A stretch of DNA of 40,654 nt from Amycolatopsis sp. CA-126428 (GTDB lineage Bacteria; Actinomycetota; Actinomycetes; Mycobacteriales; Pseudonocardiaceae): assembly GCF_002904335.1 (NCBI RefSeq), contig NZ_PPHF01000174.1, forward strand, positions 1-40,654. The letters run 5' to 3'. Made by a program: the position numbers and the translations under genes. Positions 9,130-16,935 of this stretch are shown here, in pieces; the first letter of the stretch is position 1; each line of letters begins with the position of its first letter. The notes under the pieces are model-generated. The model made no database searches, was not told the DNA's origin, and worked only from the letters and a program-made list of their open reading frames with translations.

Positions 9130-9431
9130 TCAGCCGCCGCAGTGTGAAGAAACCATGCCTCAGGGCGGGCGCACGCCCGCGGTAGCACGCCAGCAGCGCG
9201 GCCTCGGTCCGCGCTTCGAACGAAGCGTCCGCCCGCCGCGAGGCGCGGTCCACCACGAGCGCGAACGCCACCGCGACGACGACCATCGCGATGAGCGTGA
9301 TGACGTTCTGCTGGGCGTCGACGGTCAGGGTGTATAGCGGCGGGGTGAAAGAAGACGTTCAACAGCAGCGCGCTCGCGAAGTGGCGAACAGCGCGAGCAC
9401 GCCCAGTCCACCTCATCCACCCCGGTGCCGA
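9130..9431 (-). pseudogene. Remnant of KdpD-like DUF4118 histidine kinase
   Basis: Leftward text reads LLLNVFF, then after a one-base insertion near 9350 continues TPPLYTLTVDAQQNVITL and a hydrophobic run VVVAVAFALVVD. This is the DUF4118 four-helix membrane segment of KdpD-type sensor kinases, where LLNxFFTPPLYTF is the hallmark. Neither the N-terminal KdpD/Usp part nor the kinase core is present, and the frame ends at 9130 shortly after the membrane segment. It is therefore an internal fragment of about 100 codons. It lies directly upstream of the phoU remnant in the same direction. I infer that both come from one deleted regulatory region. Confidence 0.65.
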
Positions 9432-9666
9432 CACCGATCTGCAGCGGCCAGCATCGACCCTCGGCTCCAGTCGACCATGACGATCCGGTAGCCGGACGCG
9501 CCCATCCTCTCGACCGGAACAGCAACACTAAAGCCGTGTACATGCCCCGAAATTGTTCAACAGCCGCCTGGCGAGATCCAGGTGTTTCTTGTCTGGATAG
9601 CCGGTAGTCGGCGACACCGGGAGTGCCCAGGATGGATGGTGATCGCTTCCGGCGAAAGGACCACCG

Positions 9667-10335
9667 ATGCCCCACCCGCGAGCCCAGTTCGTGCTCTTCG
9701 ACGGCTTCGACCCACTCGACGCCATCGCGCCGTACGAAGTCCTGTCCGCCGGACGCGATTTCCTGGGCGGCGCGCTCGATATCGAGTTCGTGTCCGCAGA
9801 GGGCCCGCGGAACGTCCTCTCCGGAACCCCCGGCATCACGCTCACCGCCACCGCCACCCTGGACCCGACCACCTCCGGATACGTCGTAGTCCCTGGCGCG
9901 GCCGGCCCAGTCGACGGCGACCCGGACGAAATCGACGCCATCCCCGTGCTGCTCTCCCGGTTCGCGGCGAGCGCCGCCGCCCCGCTGCTGCGCGAATGCC
10001 TCGACAACGTCGCCGTCACCGTCGCTACGGTCTGCGGCGGCTCGCTGGGGATGGCCATGGCCGGGCTGCTGAAGGGTCGCACCGCAACCACGCACATCCT
10101 GGGCGTCGAACTGCTAGCTGCGGCTGGCGTCACCGCCGTACGCGCCCGTGTCGTCGACGACGGCGACCTCATCACGGCCGGCGGCGTCACCTCCGGTCTC
10201 GACCTCGGGCTCTACCTGCTCGAACGCGACTTCGGGCCACGAATCGCGCACGCTGTCGAAGAACTGTTCGAATACGAACGCCGGGGCACCCCCTGGAAGA
10301 ACACCGGGCTCGCCACGACGGGAGCCGCGCGATGA
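9667..10335 (+). CDS. DJ-1/PfpI family protein (isonitrile-hydratase-like)
   Basis: A 222-aa cytoplasmic protein of the class-I glutamine-amidotransferase-like fold. The N-terminus VLFDGFDPLDAIAPYEVL and the nucleophile elbow TVCGGSLG with Cys123 match the GlxA/isonitrile hydratase branch of DJ-1/PfpI. DGDLITAGGVTSGLDLGLYLL is the matching C-terminal block. The usual residue after the nucleophile (Cys-Thr/Ala-Gly) is Gly here, so substrate use may differ. Members hydrate isonitriles or deglycate or detoxify carbonyls; the substrate is not predictable. AAAGGA precedes the ATG. The stop overlaps the ATG of the next, broken gene (ATGA), so the two were once coupled. Confidence 0.87.
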   Translation: MPHPRAQFVLFDGFDPLDAIAPYEVLSAGRDFLGGALDIEFVSAEGPRNVLSGTPGITLTATATLDPTTSGYVVVPGAAGPVDGDPDEIDAIPVLLSRFAASAAAPLLRECLDNVAVTVATVCGGSLGMAMAGLLKGRTATTHILGVELLAAAGVTAVRARVVDDGDLITAGGVTSGLDLGLYLLERDFGPRIAHAVEELFEYERRGTPWKNTGLATTGAAR

Positions 10336-10509
10336 CCGACATCACCGGAAACTGGCACCTGCACATGAAGACGCCAATCGGCACCATCGACGCTCATGGC
10401 ACACATCGCCGGGTTGAGCCTGAAGTATCGCTGGGCAGACTGGGACCGCTCGGAACTCACTGCAGAGAGCACCAAACATGTGTCGATCTGGGAGACAGAC
10501 CCCGAGTAA
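10332..10509 (+). pseudogene. Truncated gene coupled to the DJ-1 gene
   Basis: ATG 10332 overlaps the upstream stop. The first 20 codons (TDITGNWHLHMKTPIGTID) look like the start of a small beta-barrel-type protein that often begins with TxxWxLxxxTPxG. Then the frame changes. A convincing tail in another frame (10396-10509, LSLKYRWADWDRSELTAES to a TAA) may be the former C-terminus or a separate 37-aa ORF. I cannot name the family. The length suggests an internal deletion. Confidence 0.45.
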
Positions 10510-10641
10510 GCAAGAGTGCACTACAAGCAACCTGCCCGGACTTCCACGGATTCTCGAGGGCTCGACTGGTCGGTTCAGACTGGTCCCGATCGCGCGTTCA
10601 GCCGAATCTAGCTGAGCAGATCCAGGAGCATGCCGACGCCC

Positions 10642-10687
10642 GGCCGAGTGGCTGACCGGCACTGGAGTGACGGTCAGCCACCTGGCC
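10642..10687. terminator. Hairpin between convergent units
   Basis: GTGGCTGACCG (10648-10658) pairs perfectly with CGGTCAGCCAC (10671-10681) around a 12-base loop, and outer GGCC/GGCC (10642-10645, 10684-10687) extends the stem past a two-base mismatch. It separates the rightward DJ-1 unit from the leftward reductase gene. The rest of 10510-10818 shows no gene. Confidence 0.65.
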
Positions 10688-10818
10688 GAGTCGGTGCCTT
10701 ACGACCGCACACTTCAGGGCCAGGCGCGGCCTACTTACTAACGGTGACCTCGGTTGGACTCCCCCGGCCAGGTCGCATGCCCAAAGCCGCCGGCGCACCA
10801 CCTTAGAGTCGCGGCATT

Positions 10819-11673
10819 TCAGCTCTGCAGCAGCCGGGCCACCGATTCGCGTAGCGAAGTGGTGGGCCTGCCGGCGAGTTTACTGAGGTCGCGAGTGTCG
10901 CTGGCCAGTTCACCATCGTCGATGCCACGATCGGAGTCGACGAGAATGGCGGCGAACCCCTCGGGTACGCCTGCGTCTTCGAGGATCTGCTGGTGCTGCT
11001 CGGCGGACACGGTCTGATAGGTGATGGTCTTTCCCGTGGCAGCGGAGAGTTCTGCTGCGAAGTCGACGTAGCTCCAAGGCTCGTCGGCCGCCAGTTCATA
11101 CGTCCTGCCTTCGTGGCCCTCGGTCGTGAGAACACCCACCGCGGCGTCGGCGTAGTCAACGCGCGGCGCACCGCCCAGCTTGCCTTCGGTCGCGCTGCCA
11201 GCGAAGGAGCCGGCTTCCACGGCGTGGGCGACTGTTGAGGCGTAGTTCTCGGTATACCAGCCGTTCCTGAGGAACGTAAACGGAATGCCGGACTCTCGGA
11301 TGACCTGCTCAGTAGCCTTGTGGTCGGCAGCCATGAGCATCTTCGTAGTGTCGGCATTGAGGATGCTGGTATAGACAAGATGCCTCACGCCCGCCGCTTT
11401 CGCGGCCCGTACGACCGCTGCGTGCTGGGCCACGCGCTGTCCCACCTCGGAGCCGGAGATGAGCAAGACCTTGTCCACCCCCTCGAAAGCGGCGATCAAG
11501 CTTACCGGGTCGCCGTACTCGGCTTTCCTGACCTGCACGCCGCCGACGGCCAGTTCGGTCGCTTTGCCGGGAGTGCGGACAGCGGCAACTACCTCGTTTG
11601 CCGGAACTTTCTGAAGCAGGCCTTCGACGACCAGCTTGCCCAGGTGCCCGGTGGCTCCGGTGACGACGATCAT
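10819..11673 (-). CDS. NmrA-family NAD(P)H:quinone reductase (QorB-like)
   Basis: A 284-aa atypical short-chain dehydrogenase. The dinucleotide motif TGATGHLG (residues 5-12) is at the very N-terminus. VVAAVRTPGKATEL and VYTSILNAD follow, then a HxATEQVIRESGIPFTFLRNGWYTEN block characteristic of the QorB/NmrA group (E. coli ytfG type). The family reduces quinones or acts as a redox sensor. The C-terminal half lacks the classical YxxxK pair, as usual for this branch. CGAGGAG lies upstream of the ATG. Homologues are often beside an HxlR regulator, but none is next to this gene. Length is normal, so I expect it is intact. Confidence 0.88.
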   Translation of the reverse strand: MIVVTGATGHLGKLVVEGLLQKVPANEVVAAVRTPGKATELAVGGVQVRKAEYGDPVSLIAAFEGVDKVLLISGSEVGQRVAQHAAVVRAAKAAGVRHLVYTSILNADTTKMLMAADHKATEQVIRESGIPFTFLRNGWYTENYASTVAHAVEAGSFAGSATEGKLGGAPRVDYADAAVGVLTTEGHEGRTYELAADEPWSYVDFAAELSAATGKTITYQTVSAEQHQQILEDAGVPEGFAAILVDSDRGIDDGELASDTRDLSKLAGRPTTSLRESVARLLQS

Positions 11674-11841
11674 GGTGCTGTACTCCTCGCGAAAGATTGG
11701 CGTTACTCCTCAATATCACTCATTGGGCGAAGATTCGAACAGATAGTGAGTACCGTCACCGAGATTGTGTTTGAAGGAATAAACAGGTGAAAGCGGCCCT
11801 GGACGAGCTGGGCCAGTCTGGTGGGTCAACCCGTTCTTCCG

Positions 11842-12588
11842 TCACGAAGTCGGCATTGACGATCGGTACAGCGCCTCCGAGACGGCGTTGTGGAGAGCCT
11901 CGTCGAGCCCACCGAAAACGTCCTTGAAGCGGGCAACGACGTCGGGCCCCGCCCCTTCGGGAGATCCGGCGGCGAACGGTGGCTGAGGGTCGTACTCCAT
12001 CGCCAGCTGTGCGAGCTTCGCCGTGTCCTCTCCGAGGACATGGGCGATCAACGCGAGCCCGTAGTCGATGCCTGCTGTGCCACCTCCGCCGGTGATCCTG
12101 TTCCGGTCGATGCACACACGCTCTCTCGACACCTCGACACCGAACCGGGCGAGCTGATCACGCGTGGCCCAGTGCGTCGCCGCGCGGTAACCATCGAGCA
12201 ATCCCGCGGCAGCGAGCGCGAGCGCACCGGTGCAGACGGACGTGACGTACGTGGCTGTCGCGCCGCGTTCGGCCAGGAAGTCCATCAGAAGTCGATCGAG
12301 CAGAACGTTTTCCACCGCTCCGCCTGCCACGAACAGGATGTCGAGTCGCGCGGGGCACTGACGCAGGGTCGTGGTCGGCAAGATAGAGACGCCGGTGTCG
12401 GACACGACAGGGTCAGATGATTCTGCGATCAAGTGGACCTTCATCCCTGCGGCCGTGAAAGCCAGCTGCGGGCCGATGAAATCGAGCGATGTATGACCGT
12501 TGTAGACGAGTATGCCGATTTCTAGCGAGCGTGAACTGCTTGCTTGTGTGTCGTCGCGCGACATTGTTCGGTTCGCCATGTCATCCAA
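11842..12588 (-). CDS. DJ-1/PfpI family protein, isonitrile hydratase-like
   Basis: A 248-aa protein with an about 20-residue polar N-terminal extension before the domain. LEIGILVYNGHTSLDFIGP contains the Asp36 seen in isonitrile hydratase, and SVCTGALALAAAGLLDGYRATTHW-like text follows with nucleophile Cys119 and the conserved His. GGGGTAGIDYGLALIA completes the family pattern. The reaction expected is isonitrile to N-substituted formamide, or a related detoxification. The C-terminal helix (EYDPQPPF, FKDVFGGLDEAL) is also typical. A second in-frame ATG at 12579 is possible as start. It is downstream of no obvious promoter motif and reads toward the QorB-like gene with a 168-base gap. Confidence 0.87.
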   Translation of the reverse strand: MDDMANRTMSRDDTQASSSRSLEIGILVYNGHTSLDFIGPQLAFTAAGMKVHLIAESSDPVVSDTGVSILPTTTLRQCPARLDILFVAGGAVENVLLDRLLMDFLAERGATATYVTSVCTGALALAAAGLLDGYRAATHWATRDQLARFGVEVSRERVCIDRNRITGGGGTAGIDYGLALIAHVLGEDTAKLAQLAMEYDPQPPFAAGSPEGAGPDVVARFKDVFGGLDEALHNAVSEALYRSSMPTS

Positions 12589-12880
12589 CTCCTATACAGG
12601 GTTGCGAAGGGATCTTGCTGCACCACGCGACACGTGCGTTCTGGCCTCATTTTCCAAAGAGTCGAGCCCCAGTCGTTTCGGCGTGGCGAAACCAGTCTCT
12701 CGTTGTCGACGACCGAGCGTCGGTCGCGACGATGCCACAGGCGTAAACACGTCCAGTCTCATATGGTGGGCCGTTGTGGGCACCTTGAGCGGGCAGTTCA
12801 ACGGTAGCTGCGCGGAAGGTTCAACGGAACCGGCCGGACTGCCATGATCCAACGGATTCTCGCCAGGTCGTCTTCCGGCC

Positions 12881-12964
12881 GGAGCCGCCCGCGGCTTGGG
12901 CGCGGCCATCGCCCGGCGCCTGGGCGCCCAGGGCCACCACGTGATCGTCAACCTGGCCAGCCGG
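12881..12964 (+). pseudogene. Short-chain dehydrogenase N-terminal scrap
   Basis: About 28 codons spell GAARGLGAAIARRLGAQGHH and VIVNLASR, the NAD(P)-binding start of an SDR (TGxxxGxG with the following helix and second strand). There is no start codon with a ribosome site and no continuation after 12964. It abuts, head to head, an FAD-monooxygenase scrap on the other strand. The stretch 12589-12880 before it holds nothing I can support. Confidence 0.55.
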
Positions 12965-12967
12965 AGC

Positions 12968-13243
12968 GCCCGTGCTCGGGGACGTCGACGTCGAACAGCA
13001 CCTGGCCGTCCGCGGTCTCCCGGACGTAGTCTCTCGAGCATCCGCTCATCTCGCCGAGTGCGTCGCCGATCCCGGCCGCGGCGAGGATCCGCGCGGACTC
13101 GTCGTCGAACGGTACTGCCCGCGGCATCGGTACGGCCGGGGCCAGCGCTCGAGCACGGTCGCCCGCCAGCCCTGCCGGGCGAGCAGTGGCGTCACCACCT
13201 GACCGACTGGGCCGTAGCCGACTACGAGCACGTCTGCGTCCAC
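12968..13243 (-). pseudogene. FAD-dependent monooxygenase N-terminal fragment (MhpA-like)
   Basis: Starting at GTG 13243 (GAAGGGG upstream) the protein reads VDADVLVVGYGPVGQVVTPL, an N-terminal GxGxxG FAD-binding fold, and LLARQGWRATVLERWPRPY. A one-base deletion near 13135 shifts the frame, after which MPRAVPFDDESARILAAAGI and VRETADGQVLFDVDVPEHG follow. This is the MhpA/3-(3-hydroxyphenyl)propionate-hydroxylase-like branch of aromatic hydroxylases. Only about 90 of about 500 codons remain and the rest is missing at 12968. It lies downstream of the TetR gene in the same direction. The bases 13250-13436 between them hold a further unassigned, frame-broken stretch. Confidence 0.65.
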
Positions 13244-13436
13244 GGCCGACCCCTTCACGCCGGCCGCGGAGGATGTCCGCCAGCGTCTCGTCGTAGTCCG
13301 TCTGCGCGACCAGGCCCCGGATCGTGTCGCGGGCCGCCGTCGACGGTGAGCAGCCGGCGGCCGATGAGGTCCGCTGGCCGGTGTCGAAGCACGGCCGCGC
13401 AAGAGGGTGCCCGCGCTCAGCACCGGCCGGCGCCGG

Positions 13437-14006
13437 TCACTTCTGACGTGCGACGCCGTCGCAGACGAAACCGAGCAGGCGACGCGCGTCGCCCGGGTCA
13501 CCCCCGCCGGCGTGCGCGACCGCCGCGACGAGGGCCATCAGCTCGTCCGCGTGCAGATCCGGGTGCGCGGTCCCGGCAGCCTGTGCGTCGTGCAGCAACG
13601 GGACGGCGGCGTCGTCGGTCATCCGATGCCACTCGGCCACCTGGGGTGTTCCGCCGTCGCCGCCGAGGTGGTGGGCGTCGGCGAACGCGTCCCGTAGGCC
13701 CCTGCTGCCGCTGATGTGCTCGACCACCGCGCGCAGCCAGCCGAGGAGCGCCGCACCGGGCGGTTCGGTGGCACGAACCTCCGTGGCCAGCTCACAGAGC
13801 GCGCGGATGCGTTCCTCGTACACCGCGTCGATCAACTGCCGCCGGGTCGGGAAGTGCCGGTACAAAGTCGCGTTGCCGACCCCCGCCGCGCGGGCGATGT
13901 CGTCCAGGGACGCACCCGCGCCCTCGGCGTTGAACGCGCTTTCGGCGGCCACCAGCAGGTTCTGGCGGTTGCGCCGGGCGTCGGCGCGCGGCCGCGGGTC
14001 GGGCAT
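13437..14006 (-). CDS. TetR/AcrR-family transcriptional regulator
   Basis: A 189-aa repressor. After a basic arm (RPRADARRNRQNLL) comes the TetR HTH at about residues 17-60, with SLDDIARAAGVGNATLYRHF as the recognition region. The rest is an all-helical ligand domain containing HISGSRGLRDAF and DLHADELMALVAAVAHAGG, typical of actinobacterial TetR proteins beside ester-cyclase or oxidoreductase genes. I chose ATG 14006 because AGAGG lies upstream of it; the frame stays open further upstream into the divergent promoter. It is divergent from the SnoaL-like gene, and two palindromes in the 92-base gap are probable operators for both genes. Confidence 0.9.
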   Translation of the reverse strand: MPDPRPRADARRNRQNLLVAAESAFNAEGAGASLDDIARAAGVGNATLYRHFPTRRQLIDAVYEERIRALCELATEVRATEPPGAALLGWLRAVVEHISGSRGLRDAFADAHHLGGDGGTPQVAEWHRMTDDAAVPLLHDAQAAGTAHPDLHADELMALVAAVAHAGGGDPGDARRLLGFVCDGVARQK

Positions 14007-14026
14007 CGGACACCTCTTGCCGATCT

Positions 14027-14075
14027 GGGGACAGTCCCCGTATCGTACCGGCAACGAAACGGGGACGATCCCCGT
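14027..14075. promoter_or_regulatory. Two TetR operator-like palindromes in a divergent promoter
   Basis: GGGGACAGTCCCC (14027-14039, followed by GT) and ACGGGGACGATCCCCGT (14059-14075) share the core GGGGAC-N-GTCCCC or GGGGACGATCCCC. Their centres are 34 bp apart, on the same face of the helix to within a turn. They lie between the TetR gene and the gene starting at 14099. TetR proteins usually bind such repeats and repress both directions. Confidence 0.7.
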
Positions 14076-14098
14076 TACTGCGATCCGAGGAGAGACCC

Positions 14099-14470
14099 AT
14101 GACCCCACCGCCGAGCCCCGCCGAAGTGAACCGGGCGATCCTCGCCGCCCGCGCCGCCGGTGACTTCGAAGCCGCGGCGAACTACATCGCCGCCGACTCG
14201 CGGGACCAGGGCAGGCACGTCACCCGGGCCGACTGGCGCCGGAAGTGGGAGGGCCTGTGGGCCGGCGTCCCGGACTTCGACGTCGTCGTCGAGTCCAGCG
14301 TGGAGAACGGCGAATGGGTGGCCAACCGCTACACCGTGCGCGGCACCCACACCGGCGACTTCTTCGGCCGCCCGCCGACCGGGCAGCGGTTCGAGGTCAC
14401 GGGCATGGACATGATCCGGGTGGTCGACGGCCACCTGGTCGAGCACTGGATGGTCGCCGAATCCTTCTGA
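14099..14470 (+). CDS. SnoaL-like ester cyclase
   Basis: A 123-aa NTF2-fold protein (alpha+beta cone) of the SnoaL-like polyketide-cyclase/ester-cyclase group. YTVRGTHTGDFFGRPPTGQR and MDMIRVVDGHLVEHWMV are the two C-terminal family blocks, with the acid/base His in VEHW. Members cyclise or hydrate small metabolites, or have no known reaction. GAGGAGAG lies just upstream of the ATG. It is probably under the divergent TetR regulator. Length is normal. Confidence 0.87.
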   Translation: MTPPPSPAEVNRAILAARAAGDFEAAANYIAADSRDQGRHVTRADWRRKWEGLWAGVPDFDVVVESSVENGEWVANRYTVRGTHTGDFFGRPPTGQRFEVTGMDMIRVVDGHLVEHWMVAESF

Positions 14471-14599
14471 CGCCAGGGCGCCCGGCCGCTCACGATCCGG
14501 GAACACCGGCCCGGGCGTGGACAGGCCCGCCCGTGCGAACACATGCTTGGCCCGTGGCAGCACCCGGCAACGCGGCACCCCGTCCCAAGGAGGCCGGCC

Positions 14600-15246
14600 G
14601 TGCCCGCGCGTGACACCGACGTCGTCGTGGTCGGCGGCGGCGCCATGGGGTCGGCCGCGGCGTGGCAGCTCGCCGCCCGCGGAGTCGGCGTCCTCCTCCT
14701 GGAACGGTTCGCCACAGGCCACACCCGGGGCACGTCGCACGGCGCCTCCCGCATCTTCCGCCTCGCCTACCCCGATTCCGGCTACATCGGACTGGCCCGG
14801 CAGGCCGAGGCGCTGTGGCGTGAGCTGGAAGACGTCTCCCGCACCGATCTCCTCACCATCACCGGCGGCGTCAGCCACGGGCGCACCCCGGACATCGGCC
14901 GGGTCGCCACCGCGCTTGAGGCCGCGGGGCCTGCCCGCCGAACGGCTCTCGCACGGCGAAGCCGTCGAACGCTGGCCCGGGCTGCGGTTCGACGGCGAGA
15001 TCCTGCACCTGCCCCACACCGGGCGGCTGCGCGCCGACAACGCGGTGTCGGCGTTGCAGGCCACCGGGACCACGACGTCTCGGTGCACACGATCGAGAGA
15101 GCACCTACCGCGCTCGCGCCGTTGTCGTGGCGGCCGGGGCCTGGACCACGACGCTCCTCGACGGGCTCGTCCCCCTGCCCCCGTTGCGGGTGACGCAGGA
15201 ACAGCCGGCGCACTTCGCGCGTCGCAGGACGACCGTGGCGGGTTGA
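14600..15246 (+). pseudogene. Decayed FAD-dependent amine oxidase (sarcosine oxidase-like)
   Basis: GTG 14600 with a near-perfect AAGGAGG (14587-14593) starts PARDTDVVVVGGGAMGSAAA, a GxGxxG FAD fold of the DAO family, followed by FATGHTRGTSHGASRIFR, the covalent-flavin-type sarcosine / N-methyltryptophan oxidase signature. Near 14925 the frame shifts and LPAERLSHGEAVERWPGLRF appears in another frame. After about 15100 a third frame gives RAVVVAAGAWTTTLLDGLVP and PLRVTQEQPAHFA, ending at 15246. The intact family is about 380 residues, so the C-terminal third is missing. Multiple frame changes and truncation indicate a dead gene. Its ribosome site is still excellent, so decay may be recent. The stretch 15247-15441 shows nothing clear. 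Confidence 0.75.
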
Positions 15247-15441
15247 GGGGCTCAGCTACAGCCGCTGGCTGCGGGAGCGTGCCGGTCGAGCGTGAAAGGT
15301 TTCGGAGCGGTAAAGGGAACCCGTGTGTTTGTCTGCGGCGGTCGTCCACGTTGGCGTCACCGGCAGGGTGGACTTCGCCGCCGAACCGCAGCCGGGCCGG
15401 GTGCGCTGTTTGAAGGTTCTGGGCGCGGAGCCCGGTGGACC

Positions 15442-15552
15442 TCAGGAACGGCGGCCGCGGCGGCGCTGCTCGACCTGGTCTTCGAAGGTCAGGCTGCGTT
15501 CTGCCGCATCCAGCAGCTGGTCGTCGGTGATGACGTCGACACTACGTTTCAC
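15442..15552 (-). CDS. Possible 36-aa protein downstream of the lyase gene
   Basis: GTG 15552, 21 bases after the lyase stop, opens a 36-codon frame ending in TGA. The product is acidic in the middle (ITDDQLLDAAERSLTFEDQV) and ends in an Arg-rich tail. The helix-like composition differs from shadow frames, and the upstream GGCGCAAGG could be a weak ribosome site. I do not recognise it. It might be a remnant of a larger gene. Confidence 0.25.
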   Translation of the reverse strand: MKRSVDVITDDQLLDAAERSLTFEDQVEQRRRGRRS

Positions 15553-15573
15553 GATGCCTTGCGCCGTCGGGGA

Positions 15574-16935
15574 TCAGCCGGTGGCAGATTCGTCCGGCGC
15601 TACCGACTGAGTCATCGCTCGGGCGCTCCCGAGGTAGGACGCGGGATCACACAGATCTCTGATCCGATCGGCTCCGAGGAAGTCCACAATGTCGGCTTCG
15701 CCAAGCAACACCGCTGTGAGGTCGCCGCCGGTGTCGATCGTCTGGCTGCAGGCTGCGTAGACGACCTCGTGGGCGCGGCGACGTCCCAGTTCAGGAGCCA
15801 GCGCCATCATGACCGCTTCCGCGACGATGAGCCCGCCGCTAAGACCGAGGTTGGCGCGCATCCGGGCGGTGTCGACGTGCAGGTCCGACATCGTGTGCAC
15901 CGCTTGGCGCAGGGACGAGGCGAGCAGGAGGAATGCTTCCGGGACGACTGCCCACTCGACGTGCCACGGCCCGGTGGCGCGTTCGAAGTCCTGCATCATC
16001 GCGTCGAGCATTGCCGCGGCCTTCCCCCGGAGCAGCTTCGCGGCCGCGACCATGAGCTCGCTGGAGATGGGGTTGCGCTTCTGCGGCATCGTCGAGCTTG
16101 CGCCGCGGCCCGGGACGAACGGCTCGGCCAACTCGCCGAACTCCGTCGAGCACATCATCGCGACGTCGGCACCGATCTTCCCGAGCGTCGCGCCAACGGA
16201 CGCGATCACTGTGACGATCTCCGTGAGACCGTCACGCGTGACGTGCCAGGTGATCTCCGGATCCCCGAGGCCGAGCTCGGCGGCGAGCTCACCGCGGACG
16301 CGCAGGCCCTCCGGCCCCGTCCCCAGCGACGCGAGCGTGCCCACAGCACCGCCGAACTGCACGACGAGGTTCCGCTCCCGAACGGTCGCGAGCCGTGTGG
16401 CGTGTCGGTCCAGCGCCGAGAGCCACACCGCCACCCGATAGCCGAATGTGACGGGCAGAGCGTGCTGTAGGTGGGTTCGGCCGGCAGTGACGGTGTCCTC
16501 GTGTATCTCCGCGAGCCGACGCAGGTGGCCCCGCAGCCGGTCGAGGTCTGCGGCAATGAGGGAGAGACCGGCGGCGCACTGCAGGATCACGGCAGTGTCC
16601 ATGATGTCCTGGGTGGTGGCCCCCCAGTGCAGATAGCCGCCGGCATCACCGCACTGCTCGGTCAGCTGGGCGATGATCGGCAAGATCGGATAGCCGACGA
16701 TGTCGGTCTCGCGCCGCAAGCGATCGCGGTCGAGAAGTGCGGCGTCGCACGAGGCGGCGATGCTTTCCGCCGCGGTGCGCGGGACGAGCCCGACCCGGGC
16801 CTGCGCCGCGGCCAGTGCGACCTCGACTCGGACCACGGCCTCGACGAACGCCTGGTCGTTGAAGATCGAGCGCATCTGCGACGTCCCGAACATGTCCCTG
16901 AACAGGAAGGAGTCGAACACACTGCTGCTGGTCAT
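15574..16935 (-). CDS. Fumarase/aspartase-superfamily lyase (3-carboxy-muconate cycloisomerase-like)
   Basis: A 453-aa cytoplasmic enzyme. The three conserved regions are HWGATTQDIMDT (103-114), GRTHLQHALPVTFGYR (152-167) and the signature GASSTMPQKRNP (278-289) whose flexible loop holds the catalytic Ser. The overall pattern is closest to PcaB-type cycloisomerases and adenylosuccinate-lyase-like enzymes. The superfamily eliminates across a succinyl C-N or C-O bond, or the reverse; PcaB itself closes a lactone. No other beta-ketoadipate genes are nearby, so a muconate role is doubtful. The ATG overlaps the stop of the aldehyde dehydrogenase gene (ATGA), so the two are translated together and probably act on one substrate. 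Confidence 0.88.
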   Translation of the reverse strand: MTSSSVFDSFLFRDMFGTSQMRSIFNDQAFVEAVVRVEVALAAAQARVGLVPRTAAESIAASCDAALLDRDRLRRETDIVGYPILPIIAQLTEQCGDAGGYLHWGATTQDIMDTAVILQCAAGLSLIAADLDRLRGHLRRLAEIHEDTVTAGRTHLQHALPVTFGYRVAVWLSALDRHATRLATVRERNLVVQFGGAVGTLASLGTGPEGLRVRGELAAELGLGDPEITWHVTRDGLTEIVTVIASVGATLGKIGADVAMMCSTEFGELAEPFVPGRGASSTMPQKRNPISSELMVAAAKLLRGKAAAMLDAMMQDFERATGPWHVEWAVVPEAFLLLASSLRQAVHTMSDLHVDTARMRANLGLSGGLIVAEAVMMALAPELGRRRAHEVVYAACSQTIDTGGDLTAVLLGEADIVDFLGADRIRDLCDPASYLGSARAMTQSVAPDESATG

